From PALSA-1355 sp041499515 (GTDB lineage Bacteria; Planctomycetota; Planctomycetia; Pirellulales; PALSA-1355): a stretch of 20,263 nt of DNA. The position numbers were made by a program, and so were the translations under genes. The DNA lies in contig JBGQKM010000075.1 in NCBI GenBank assembly GCA_041499515.1, positions 1 to 20,263 on the forward strand, written 5' to 3'. This document shows positions 1 to 6,564 of the stretch, in pieces. Position 1 is the stretch's first letter; each line of letters opens with the position of its first letter. The notes beneath the pieces are model-generated. The model had not been told where the DNA came from, made no database searches, and saw only the letters and a list, made by a program, of their open reading frames with translations.

Positions 1-26
1 GCAACCGTCTTGCGTTCGCGACTCAT
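1..26 (-). CDS. Start of a further minus-strand gene (partial)
   Basis: An ATG at 26-24 is preceded on the minus strand by GGAGGA with a 4-base gap, which is the best Shine-Dalgarno sequence in this minus-strand group. Only eight codons (MSRERKTV) lie in the window. The frame differs from that of the primase-like gene, which is still open here, so the two genes would overlap, as the ATPase and methyltransferase genes do. No function can be given. The short basic N-terminus would suit a DNA-binding protein, but that is a guess. Confidence 0.35.
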
Positions 27-1233
27 GGCATCCTCCAGGCTTCAGGGTTATGCTAACCCCAACACCCAGAAATTCCAGTTCCATCTGAAGCAGGACAGCC
101 CAATCTCGACAGTGCTGGACCCATTTGCCGTTGAAGGTCATGGGCTCGTGATCGTGAGTGGTGCTTGACGCCTTTCTCTTGGATGGCGCTGGTGACAAAT
201 CAACGGGAACTTGGATTGAACTCGTCAGCGGAAATCCATCTGCCGCCCATTGATCCAGTTCAGCCAAAACATGATTTCGCACAGACTTGTATTCGCCACG
301 CTTGATGAATTGTGCGATTTGCGGACTGGCCGAACTGATCCGCACTTTTCCTGACTCTCGGCTGTACAAGAATCTGGCCCATTCCTTTTGCATGAGTTCC
401 CGCAGGGCGTTGAAGATCGACTCGAATCTCGGCGTGGCGGCGACGTTATCAAAATCTTTCAATTGGTCCTGCCAATCTTCGAGCAGGCCCTGATCGGTGA
501 TCGTAAAATAATCTTGACCAAACGGGCGACGAAGTGCTCGTCCTGGCATGGGATGGACTTCGGTTTTATTGAGCCCGATCTTTTTCAGGATCGGTCGAGT
601 CCGAGCCTCGATCAAATCCAACGGCTGTGGCCCTGGCAGTTTTTCCCAAACATGCAAGCCAAGGGTGGCTGAACTGACGCACCAGATGTGGTTGGGGAAG
701 GCATCGTAGAGCCGCTTAATCTTCTGCATGTGATCGACAGTCAGGATTGGCAACGGCCGGGTCACCAACTGTTTCCAAGCTCGGGTTGTGTAGTGCCCGA
801 GAATATTTTCCTTGTTGTCCAAATCGATGGCTTTCAGGCTCGACCTTTTTGGCTCCCGCATCGCCACCCAAAAATACTCAGGCTGCTTGAAATTTGGGTG
901 GTTGTACTGCCATCGATCCAGATCGAGCATCTTGGCGATCAAATCGGGATAACAGGGGCGCTCGAACTTGGTGCGGTCTTTCCGCTTGCCCTTCAGGGCC
1001 AGAAATCCTTGTCCGTATCCTTGACGTACATGGACCGGCTTCTTGGGGAAGAATTTGAAAAATAAATTCAGGTAGCGTTCAAATTCATCTGGGTAGACCT
1101 CCCGCAATGGCGCAGATTCCTCCCACGCAATCTCCTGCATCTCGGGATCGGGGGCGGGTGCATCGGGATCGCCTATGCGGATTTCCCGTTCGTGTTTGGC
1201 CTGGAGTTCAGGGTCGAATGTCGTCATCATCAT
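1..1233 (-). CDS. Archaeo-eukaryotic primase (AEP)-like protein, 3' end beyond window
   Basis: Reading the minus strand from ATG 1233 gives 411 codons without a stop to base 1, in a constant frame. Three AEP-type motifs occur in the expected order. The first is LKAIDLDNKE, with the metal-binding pair D137 and D139. The second is SSATLGLHVW, with H194 (AEPs carry S-x-H in a strand such as SGSKGYHVW). The third is TEVHPMPGRALRRPFG (E225), resembling the iEvfP...RLPfG segment. AEP enzymes make primers or extend DNA in plasmid, phage and satellite replication. The N-terminal 60 residues are acidic and unassigned, and the region after about residue 330 has no recognised domain. The gene starts 81 bases after the methyltransferase stop, on the same strand, and is probably co-transcribed with it and the AAA+ ATPase. 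Two further ATGs directly follow the first, so the start could shift by one or two codons. The primase call rests on motifs alone; a TOTE-like or other AEP clade cannot be decided here. Confidence 0.72.
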   Translation of the reverse strand, partial: MMMTTFDPELQAKHEREIRIGDPDAPAPDPEMQEIAWEESAPLREVYPDEFERYLNLFFKFFPKKPVHVRQGYGQGFLALKGKRKDRTKFERPCYPDLIAKMLDLDRWQYNHPNFKQPEYFWVAMREPKRSSLKAIDLDNKENILGHYTTRAWKQLVTRPLPILTVDHMQKIKRLYDAFPNHIWCVSSATLGLHVWEKLPGPQPLDLIEARTRPILKKIGLNKTEVHPMPGRALRRPFGQDYFTITDQGLLEDWQDQLKDFDNVAATPRFESIFNALRELMQKEWARFLYSRESGKVRISSASPQIAQFIKRGEYKSVRNHVLAELDQWAADGFPLTSSIQVPVDLSPAPSKRKASSTTHDHEPMTFNGKWVQHCRDWAVLLQMELEFLGVGVSITLKPGGCHESRTQDGC

Positions 1234-1314
1234 GACAATATTTAGGCAGGCTGGTCAGGTTTTTGGCTGCTGACTGCTTGCTGGAAGAGCGCCGACCATC
1301 GACGTCACCTACCG

Positions 1315-2049
1315 CTATCGCTGGCTAAGGCTTCGAGCAGCCGGCAGTGCCGGCGCAAGAAACTTTTCTTCGTCACGATGCTGCGCCACTTCAGTCCGCC
1401 GCACCTCAGCCATCCTTTTCATCCCGATCTGGCAATACCTTCGGCTGAGATCACAGCCGATCCAACGGCGTCCAAGTTGCTCGGCGGCGATGAGCGTGCT
1501 GCCAAGACCACAAAAGCAATCGAGGACGACTTGTCCTGGCTTCGTCAGAGACTCGATCAGAAACGCCATTTCTTCCACTGGCTTAGGACACGGATGATAC
1601 TTTTTGAGCTTGAGCATCTCGGAGCGATTACAAATCACGAGCGAGTCCTTTGTCGGGAACTCAATAGGCTGCCTTTCCCGTGTCTGCACGATCCAAACAT
1701 TGCCCACTGCGATCAATGCTGTCTCAGCAAAGCGAGTCAGATTCCAAACACGATGCCCGCCAAACCACTGTCCAAAGTGCCGGAAAAATTTTCCTCCTTG
1801 TGCCCATGCCAATACGCCGCCCGGTCGCAGCACACGCAGACATTCCTCGTAGATCGGTTTGTGGTAAGCCCAATGCTTGTCCGGATCACCCTCGCCAGGG
1901 TCACAGCACGAATCGTAGCGAAGCCGCTTCTTCACGCCGTACATCGGATCGCTGATGCAAGCGTCGATACTTGACGTGGGCAAAGCTCGCAACAGTCGGA
2001 GAGCGTTCAGGGTGAAGACCTCGCCCACAAATCCATTTAATTGCGACAT
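1315..2049 (-). CDS. Beta-class DNA methyltransferase (N6-adenine or N4-cytosine)
   Basis: The 244-residue protein has the order of a beta-class amino methyltransferase. Catalytic motif IV comes first (SDPMYG, D34-P35-M36-Y37), then HPCPKP (the family's usual HPTQKP), and then the AdoMet-binding motif I region VLDCFCGLGST around residues 176-185, followed by GRRWIGCDLSRRY. Such enzymes methylate an exocyclic amino group in duplex DNA. Motif IV reads DPMY rather than the usual DPPY, which is worth noting because this tetrapeptide holds the target base. The length suits a solitary methyltransferase with a very short target-recognition region between IV and I. Its ATG lies 13 bases inside the 3' end of the ATPase gene, so translation is probably coupled. 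No restriction endonuclease gene is visible beside it, so self-marking of an element or protection against host restriction is likelier than a full restriction-modification system. Confidence 0.85.
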   Translation of the reverse strand: MSQLNGFVGEVFTLNALRLLRALPTSSIDACISDPMYGVKKRLRYDSCCDPGEGDPDKHWAYHKPIYEECLRVLRPGGVLAWAQGGKFFRHFGQWFGGHRVWNLTRFAETALIAVGNVWIVQTRERQPIEFPTKDSLVICNRSEMLKLKKYHPCPKPVEEMAFLIESLTKPGQVVLDCFCGLGSTLIAAEQLGRRWIGCDLSRRYCQIGMKRMAEVRRTEVAQHRDEEKFLAPALPAARSLSQR

Positions 2050-3785
2050 GGCACATCAGTCCGTGGCTGGAACTGCTCCAGGTCAGGCTCGTAGAAATCA
2101 GTGCTGGCGGAGGACTTTTCCAGCACGAGTCCGCCTTGGGCTTCCTCGGTAATTACCTCGTAAGCGATTTGCTCGAAGGTGTAGCGGTAGTGCGGTGATT
2201 CTTCGTTCCAGCGTCCTTGTTCTTTCTTCAGCCGATAGGTGAGCTTTTTGCCCACCGTGGGGGCGGTAAAACTTTCACCGACGTAGGGGCTGAGCATCAC
2301 GCCAATTTGTCGCTCACAAGCTGCCGTGTTTGACGAATCGACGCCCACGAGGAGCGTCTTGTGCAAACCTTGAGTGACGGCAAGCTGCGCCAAATCACGA
2401 GCACGCTTTGGCTTGCCCCCAGCGTGGAAAGCCAGAATGCCGATGGCTTCTCTGATCGGGTCGGCTGCGGACCTCGTGGCGGAGTAATTAGCAAGGAAAT
2501 CCTTGAAGCCGTTGACCTGGAGAATTCCGCCAATAGTTGCAGCCCACGGACCCATCGGATGATGAATCGACGCATCCAGCGGCTTACCTTCTTTGAACCA
2601 GCGGTCGATCATGCCCCATAGTTCAGCCTCGATCTGGCCCTGATGCGCAGGAAGCCATTCGTGCTTCACATCGCCACCGAGACGTTCCTTCGCCTTGGCG
2701 ATCCGGTCTGACAGATCGCCGCTGGGATCGAGGCGGATCGGCAGCGAACGGTTCAGCAGGTCGATGCTCAAGCTGCCTTCGTTCGTGTTCAGCAGAACCA
2801 CGAACTTATTTGCACTGCGAATCGGTTTTCGGGACGTTGCCGAAGTCAGGATGACCTCAGAGTTCGTGATGAAGCTTTCCAGAAATCCACTGCGAATAAT
2901 TTTCGCCCTGCCCGAACTGTCGGTCCGCACGTTGTCGAGACTGATGACGCCGATCTCGGGCTTTTGCAACAGTTGTTCATATAGGTTCTTCTGCATGGGC
3001 CAGTCTTTGTCTTCGTACAAAATTTCCGCCTTGGCGGTCTTGCCTCGCACGAACTCGGTGACGGTGCCCTTGCCGGCATGAGATTTCGAAGCGCTCACGA
3101 GCACAAACGGCTTGCCCCCCGGAAACTGACTTCGAAACGGCACGGACAGGGCTGCGGCGACAGCGTTCGTCCGGTCGGCATTGCCCTGCCATTCCATCAC
3201 GTCCAAAAACTTGTTGATCGTGTCGATTCCCTTGCCGGTAACGACTGTCTCGCCCAAATACAAAATGCCGCCCTGCGAGTTAAAGCCGGGGAGCGAGGGC
3301 GACATGTCAGGCAGGATGATCGGCGTCGTCACGACCTCCTCAGCCTTGGGGAAATTGCTCAAAAAGCTTCGAGCCATCAGCATGTTGTTGAGGGTGCCCT
3401 CAGCCACACGCTCCCCGTGATATTTCCCGTTCTTGACCACGGCGATACGGATATGGTCGATCAGCAGCGGTGCCAATTCCTTTGCGGTCGCAATGCGCCG
3501 AGGACGACCCTCGTTGACGAGGATCAAGCCGCCATCCGGATGCTGATATAGTGGCAGTTCCAACGATACCAGCAGTTTGGCGACCAGCGAGAAATTACGG
3601 TCAAGACCGGCTTCCATCTGCCATTGATAGTTCGGTTTCAAGGAAAGACCCTCTACACCCTCTACAGCCTCTACGCCGTTAGCGACGGTAGAGGGTGTAG
3701 AGGGTTTACGGTGAGGCCGATGCCGTTTCTTGCCGCCCTTGGACCCTGTTTGGGACTGGTGGGGCTTGGTAACTGGTTGAATCAT
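2037..3785 (-). CDS. AAA+/SF3-like replication ATPase of a mobile element
   Basis: This 582-residue protein has a P-loop SKSHAGKGT (Lys about 239), a Walker B segment IGVISLDNV (Asp about 284), a sensor-1-like strand KFVVLLNTNEG and a basic NRSLPIRL segment that could supply an arginine finger. The region before the P-loop (ADRTNAVAAAL) and the WFKEGKP and GFKDFLANY segments after it match the layout of helicase-like ATPases that accompany primases in phages, plasmids and satellites. The N-terminus is basic (KGGKKRHRPHRK) and followed by a low-complexity Gly/Val/Glu stretch. I chose ATG 3785 (MIQPV). The frame stays open upstream to a GTG at 3887, but that extension runs through a perfect hairpin and a GT-rich repeat and looks non-coding. 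The gene overlaps the methyltransferase by 13 bases, and a primase-like gene follows. Primer synthesis plus DNA unwinding is the inferred joint role; helicase activity itself is not shown. Confidence 0.75.
   Translation of the reverse strand: MIQPVTKPHQSQTGSKGGKKRHRPHRKPSTPSTVANGVEAVEGVEGLSLKPNYQWQMEAGLDRNFSLVAKLLVSLELPLYQHPDGGLILVNEGRPRRIATAKELAPLLIDHIRIAVVKNGKYHGERVAEGTLNNMLMARSFLSNFPKAEEVVTTPIILPDMSPSLPGFNSQGGILYLGETVVTGKGIDTINKFLDVMEWQGNADRTNAVAAALSVPFRSQFPGGKPFVLVSASKSHAGKGTVTEFVRGKTAKAEILYEDKDWPMQKNLYEQLLQKPEIGVISLDNVRTDSSGRAKIIRSGFLESFITNSEVILTSATSRKPIRSANKFVVLLNTNEGSLSIDLLNRSLPIRLDPSGDLSDRIAKAKERLGGDVKHEWLPAHQGQIEAELWGMIDRWFKEGKPLDASIHHPMGPWAATIGGILQVNGFKDFLANYSATRSAADPIREAIGILAFHAGGKPKRARDLAQLAVTQGLHKTLLVGVDSSNTAACERQIGVMLSPYVGESFTAPTVGKKLTYRLKKEQGRWNEESPHYRYTFEQIAYEVITEEAQGGLVLEKSSASTDFYEPDLEQFQPRTDVPCRN
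3648..3705. repeat. 18-bp perfect inverted repeat inside the ATPase gene
   Basis: The left arm at 3648-3665 (ACCCTCTACACCCTCTAC) is matched perfectly by the right arm at 3688-3705, around a 22-base loop. Each arm is a tandem 9-mer (GTAGAGGGT twice on one strand), and further degenerate copies extend into the loop. It lies at codons 27-46 of the ATPase gene, where it encodes a low-complexity TPSTVANGVEAVEGVEG linker. The mRNA would fold into a long hairpin. It could be an inserted palindromic repeat tolerated in a linker or a protein-binding site. Confidence 0.85.
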
Positions 3786-3805
3786 GGTTGGCTCGTTGTT
3801 TGGTG

Positions 3806-3832
3806 CGTCACACCCAACACAACCCACCACGC
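3806..3832. repeat. GT-rich repeat, copy A
   Basis: This 27-base segment matches copy B at 4663-4689 in 24 of 27 positions. On the minus strand it contains two tandem decamers (GTGGTGGGTT, then GTGTTGGGTG). It lies just upstream of the chosen ATPase start, next to the 3839-3875 hairpin. It may be a dispersed repeat or an iteron-like site. Confidence 0.7.
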
Positions 3833-3838
3833 TGCCTA

Positions 3839-3875
3839 GCACTCCCTTATGCCGCGCAGCGGCATAAGGGAGTGC
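3839..3875. repeat. Perfect 17-bp hairpin with 3-base loop
   Basis: GCACTCCCTTATGCCGC and its exact complement are separated by the loop GCA at 3856-3858. Because of the symmetry, the same peptide-like string (LPYAA-RHKGV) is read on both strands, which argues that this is not coding sequence. It lies 54 bases upstream of the ATPase ATG. It has no T-tract on either side, so it is a weak terminator candidate. A dispersed REP-like element or an origin/operator structure of the mobile module is more likely. Confidence 0.85.
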
Positions 3876-4444
3876 AATCGCAAACACCTAAAAGCGTGGT
3901 CAAGAAGGCAAGGGTCGGGCCGACAGTTATGTGTCGTCCTTCTTCTGTTTCGACCGGATATGCACGGTCGTCCCTTGCGTCGAACTCGCTGCGTCATGCG
4001 GCGAGGATAGCGGGTCACGCAACCCGGAGGTCTTATATACCGTCTGCTTCAACGGTCGCCATTTGCCCCGTATTACCATGTCCCTCTTGGCTCGTTGCCC
4101 CTAACGGGGTCGGCTCGGATGGCGTTGATCCTTCGAGGGAAGTGTACACCAGAGGTTTTTATGGTCAAGGAAGTGGTCGATGAAAAAAACCGACGGGAAA
4201 TCGGCAAGTGCAATTAGTCGATTGGCTGACCCACTTTTTCTAGGTGTCGTCCAAAACGTTTCGTTTCTACCAATTGTGGATGAATGAATATTGATTTATT
4301 TAATCACGAATTCCTTCTCGTGATCCCCCATACGCATAAGCGCCCACATCAATTTTGAGACGCTATTTTGAATGAAAAACTTTTGAGTTTTTTTCAGTTC
4401 AGGGCAAAAGATGCGCTGGACGCTTCCGGCGATCTGCAAGGTGA
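3876..4444. other. Intergenic, AT-rich towards 4180-4400
   Basis: No convincing gene is seen in this stretch. The part from about 4180 to 4400 is clearly more AT-rich than its surroundings and holds a small 7-bp stem hairpin (4303-4324, arms ATCACGA/TCGTGAT). Composition and position upstream of the minus-strand module would fit a control region or the edge of an inserted element. No tRNA or clear attachment-site duplication was recognised. Confidence 0.5.
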
Positions 4445-4555
4445 AGAATCCGATCCCGTGGCGAGAAGAAGGTCAACGGACAACGGATCGTCGAATTCTG
4501 TACGGGAATGCTCAGGAATTTGAGCGGTGCCAAAAACTCGGGCCGGCGATTTTGA
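4445..4555 (+). pseudogene. Gene fragment with RIVEFC-LRN motif (copy 1)
   Basis: An open segment without a good start ends in TGA at 4553-4555 and reads GQRIVEFCTGMLRN near its middle. The underlying 40 bases (4481-4520) match 29 of 40 positions of 4802-4841, where the same peptide pattern occurs as ERIIEFCEQVLRN. Two of the changes between the copies are conservative or silent in this frame (the ATC-GTC and ATC-ATT codons, Ile-Val against Ile-Ile). That suggests both derive from a once-coding sequence. Family unknown. Confidence 0.3.
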
Positions 4556-4633
4556 CTTGGATTGCGCCCTTGGTTGTCCTGCCTCGTGGGACGAATCCCC
4601 TTCGAAGCTTCCGAACGTGCTTGCCTCTGATCC

Positions 4634-4888
4634 TTGCGACCAAAGAATCAGACTGGTTTGCCCATCACACCCACCACGACCCACCACGCCGAAGAGATCA
4701 GGGGGCTAGGTTGGGTTGGCCCGTACCACGGCGGTGAATGGTTGTGTGGATTTTCCCCACTCGGGACGGTGGGCGAATGGGACGGAAAACAGGCAAGCGA
4801 AGAACGGATCATTGAATTCTGTGAACAGGTGCTGAGGAATTCCGGTCGTGGCGACGGTAGGGGCTGGCGATTCGACGAGTTGATATAA
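4634..4888 (+). CDS. Small hypothetical protein with ERIIEFC-LRN motif (copy 2)
   Basis: An 84-codon frame starts at a TTG (4634) and ends in TAA. The first 20 or so residues run through the GT-rich repeat copy B and are probably not coding. The rest (from about GLGWVGPYHGGEW to RGWRFDELI) has a protein-like composition and shares the RI-EFC-LRN segment with the fragment at 4445-4555. I do not recognise the family. It may be a remnant of a gene of which copy 1 is a shorter relic. The true start cannot be fixed, and no Shine-Dalgarno sequence is evident. Confidence 0.3.
   Translation: MRPKNQTGLPITPTTTHHAEEIRGLGWVGPYHGGEWLCGFSPLGTVGEWDGKQASEERIIEFCEQVLRNSGRGDGRGWRFDELI
4663..4689. repeat. GT-rich repeat, copy B
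   Basis: It matches copy A (3806-3832) in 24 of 27 positions, in the same orientation. On the minus strand the decamer GTGGTGGGTC is followed at once by GTGGTGGGTG. Its presence outside the ATPase gene region shows that the sequence is a repeat and not a conserved N-terminal coding segment. Confidence 0.7.
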
Positions 4889-4956
4889 TGTCCAGACTTG
4901 CGATGTGGCTCACTCTCTTGAGTCACGTCGCCGTGCGGCTCGTCGTCGATCAAACT

Positions 4957-5000
4957 GTGTCAGGTTATCCGTTCTTGAGTGTCAGGTTTGGTGTCAGGTA
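4957..5000 (+). repeat. Three direct copies of GTGTCAGGT
   Basis: Copies start at 4957, 4979 and 4991, at spacings of 22 and 12 bases, with GTGTCAGGTT twice and GTGTCAGGTA once. They lie in gene-free DNA after the 4634-4888 frame. Iteron-like sites or a decayed dispersed repeat are both possible. Confidence 0.5.
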
Positions 5001-5322
5001 AACGGCAAACACGGTTTTTTATGAAAACTGCAACCACTTATCATAAAACAACTTACGAAAACACAATGAGGGCGAAGCCGGAGACCCGCCGCCTCCATTC
5101 GACTCGCTGCGCTCGCTCATGGCAGGCCATTCGACAAAGACGCGAAACACTGTGGCGAGTCGACAAGTAGACACATCGAGTCGAAGGTCCTGAGCGACCA
5201 ACGGGAGTCGAAGGGCTACGTGGCAGCAGGGCGACTCCAATGACCACCGCTGCCATTTGGTGGACCTACATCCTAAGACGCTGCGCCGGCCGCGAAGTCG
5301 CGTCGCGCCGGCGGAAAGCTCA
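5001..5322. other. Gene-free, repeat-rich stretch
   Basis: No gene is convincing here. The segment at about 5095-5135 carries CATTCGAC twice (about 33 bases apart) around CTCGCTGCGCTCGCTC, a dyad-rich string of the sort found as dispersed repeats in GC-rich bacterial genomes. At 5284-5313 GCCGGC is repeated in inverted order around CGCGAAGTCGCG, giving a strong nested hairpin. Minus-strand frames here are read through these repeats and are taken as spurious. Confidence 0.5.
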
Positions 5323-5358
5323 ACTCTCCTGCGGTCTCCTGCTCTCCTCACATCCGCC
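5323..5358. repeat. Pyrimidine-rich flanking repeat, left copy
   Basis: The first 22 bases (5323-5344, starting ACTCTCCTGCGGTCTCC) are identical to 6563-6584. After a short variable gap, TCCTC-CATCCGCC follows in both copies with one difference. On the minus strand it contains two near-tandem decamers (GCAGGAGACC, GCAGGAGAGT). The two copies lie in direct orientation about 1.24 kb apart and bracket the SUKH-ankyrin gene. Confidence 0.7.
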
Positions 5359-5429
5359 GCGATGAGGAGTTGCAGAATGCCTGGAAGTACGTTCGGGGCT
5401 GGGCACCAAACCGCCGGCCAATCCGGAAT

Positions 5430-6296
5430 TCATTCTTTCGCGCCGTGCGCTCGCAGGATTTGATCGGCGCGGTAGGACCACTCGCCCAGCACGCTTTTGC
5501 CCTCGTTGTCCCGCGCCGCGGCATCGGCGCCTGCCGCAAAGAGTAGCTTGACGCTGTCGACCGAACTCACGGCTGCATGATGAAGCGGAGTCTTCCCTGA
5601 GTTGTCGCGCGCGTTTGGATCGGCAGAATGGTTCAACAGCAACCGAACGATTCTTGGCCATTGATGCCAGGCCGCGGCCATCAAGAGAGTGTGCCCCTGC
5701 TCGTTGCGCGCATCGACGTCGCCGCCTTGCGCCAGGTGCTGCTCGATCGCGGTGATCGCGCCGCGTTGAATGGCCTGGAACAGCGGCAGCGTCTCCCGCT
5801 CCTCTTCGTAGGCGCACACATCGTAGGCGAGCATCGACAGAAACTCGTAGAAGGAATCGGCCAGCCAGTAGAAGGCTGGATAGTCGTCAATTGGCGCGCA
5901 ATCCCAGTGCCACACGCCCTCGAAGCGTGATTCCGGCCCCACCAGCTTCAGCACCACGTAATCGTTGAAGTTGCAGTCTGCGATGGGCAGGAATTCTGAA
6001 GGGATTAGATCGCTCCGGATTTCGGCGTTCCAGACCAGGCCGTTTTTTTCATAACCGTCATTGGGTTCGCCAATGAAGGACCTAACCAATCCGCCAGTCA
6101 CGAACTTTGTCGGATTCGGAATTGAATACTCGACAGAGCGTTTGAAGTGGCCACCGTTGAATTGCAGGAGAAAGTTGGCGTACTCTAGCAGAAATCGCTT
6201 GCCCAGCCGGCCCTGTAACGCGTCCAAAGTAGCGGTCGTTAATGGCGGATCGCAGCAGTCTTGCAGCAGATCGAGGATGGGAAATGACGGCAACAT
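5430..6296 (-). CDS. SUKH (SMI1/KNR4) domain - ankyrin repeat fusion protein
   Basis: The 288-residue protein starts at ATG 6296 (MLPSFPILDLL). The frame is open upstream, but that part reads through the flanking repeat. Residues 1 to about 165 look like a SUKH-1 domain: FLLEYANFLLQFNGG, then LIPSEFLPIADCNFNDYVVLKL, then EGVWHWD and FYWLADSFYEFLSML. From about residue 171, three to four ankyrin repeats follow (DVDARNEQGHTLLMAAA, DPNARDNSGKTPLHHAA, DAAARDNEGKS). SUKH proteins are best known as immunity proteins against polymorphic or contact-dependent toxins, and ankyrin repeats also occur among immunity proteins. No toxin gene is visible nearby, so this could be an orphan immunity gene. No signal peptide is seen, so it is likely cytoplasmic. 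The bracketing direct repeats suggest a gene that arrived as a cassette. Confidence 0.8.
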   Translation of the reverse strand: MLPSFPILDLLQDCCDPPLTTATLDALQGRLGKRFLLEYANFLLQFNGGHFKRSVEYSIPNPTKFVTGGLVRSFIGEPNDGYEKNGLVWNAEIRSDLIPSEFLPIADCNFNDYVVLKLVGPESRFEGVWHWDCAPIDDYPAFYWLADSFYEFLSMLAYDVCAYEEERETLPLFQAIQRGAITAIEQHLAQGGDVDARNEQGHTLLMAAAWHQWPRIVRLLLNHSADPNARDNSGKTPLHHAAVSSVDSVKLLFAAGADAAARDNEGKSVLGEWSYRADQILRAHGAKE

Positions 6297-6390
6297 GGTC
6301 GAGTTAGTAGGCCACTTTTCACGCCATCGGCCCTCGCGGCGCGGGACCGCGCTTTTGGCTGGCTCGCTCCAGCCGCTGGCGAAGCTGCTG

Positions 6391-6564
6391 CTAATTATGC
6401 GCTGCGGCGGCGTCGACATCGAACCCCTTGATGCCGACATTGCGATTGATATCTGCATTCTGCATCGCTTGCCGGTACTCGTGCAATGCCGCTGCGATTT
6501 CCTGGGGAAGCTCAGAGAGAAAACGACGATCGGCCAAGCGAAGTCGCGCGGGCCAAAACGCCAC
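6391..6564 (-). CDS. Possible small protein or gene tail upstream of SUKH gene
   Basis: From a GTG at 6564 the minus strand reads 57 codons to TAG at 6391-6393. The part LADRRFLSELPQEIAAALHEYRQAM has the look of an amphipathic helical protein, unlike the Ser/Arg-rich alternative frame that extends the SUKH gene. The start lies inside the right flanking repeat, so this may be the 3' end of a gene cut by that repeat. Family unknown. Confidence 0.3.
   Translation of the reverse strand: MAFWPARLRLADRRFLSELPQEIAAALHEYRQAMQNADINRNVGIKGFDVDAAAAHN

Noticed and set aside
287..1065. Plus-strand frames across the primase-like gene
   Set aside because: They overlap a 411-codon uninterrupted minus-strand frame with AEP motifs and lack any features of their own.
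3786..3887. N-terminal extension of the ATPase from a GTG at 3887
   Set aside because: It consists of a perfect hairpin and a GT-rich repeat that also occurs elsewhere in the window.
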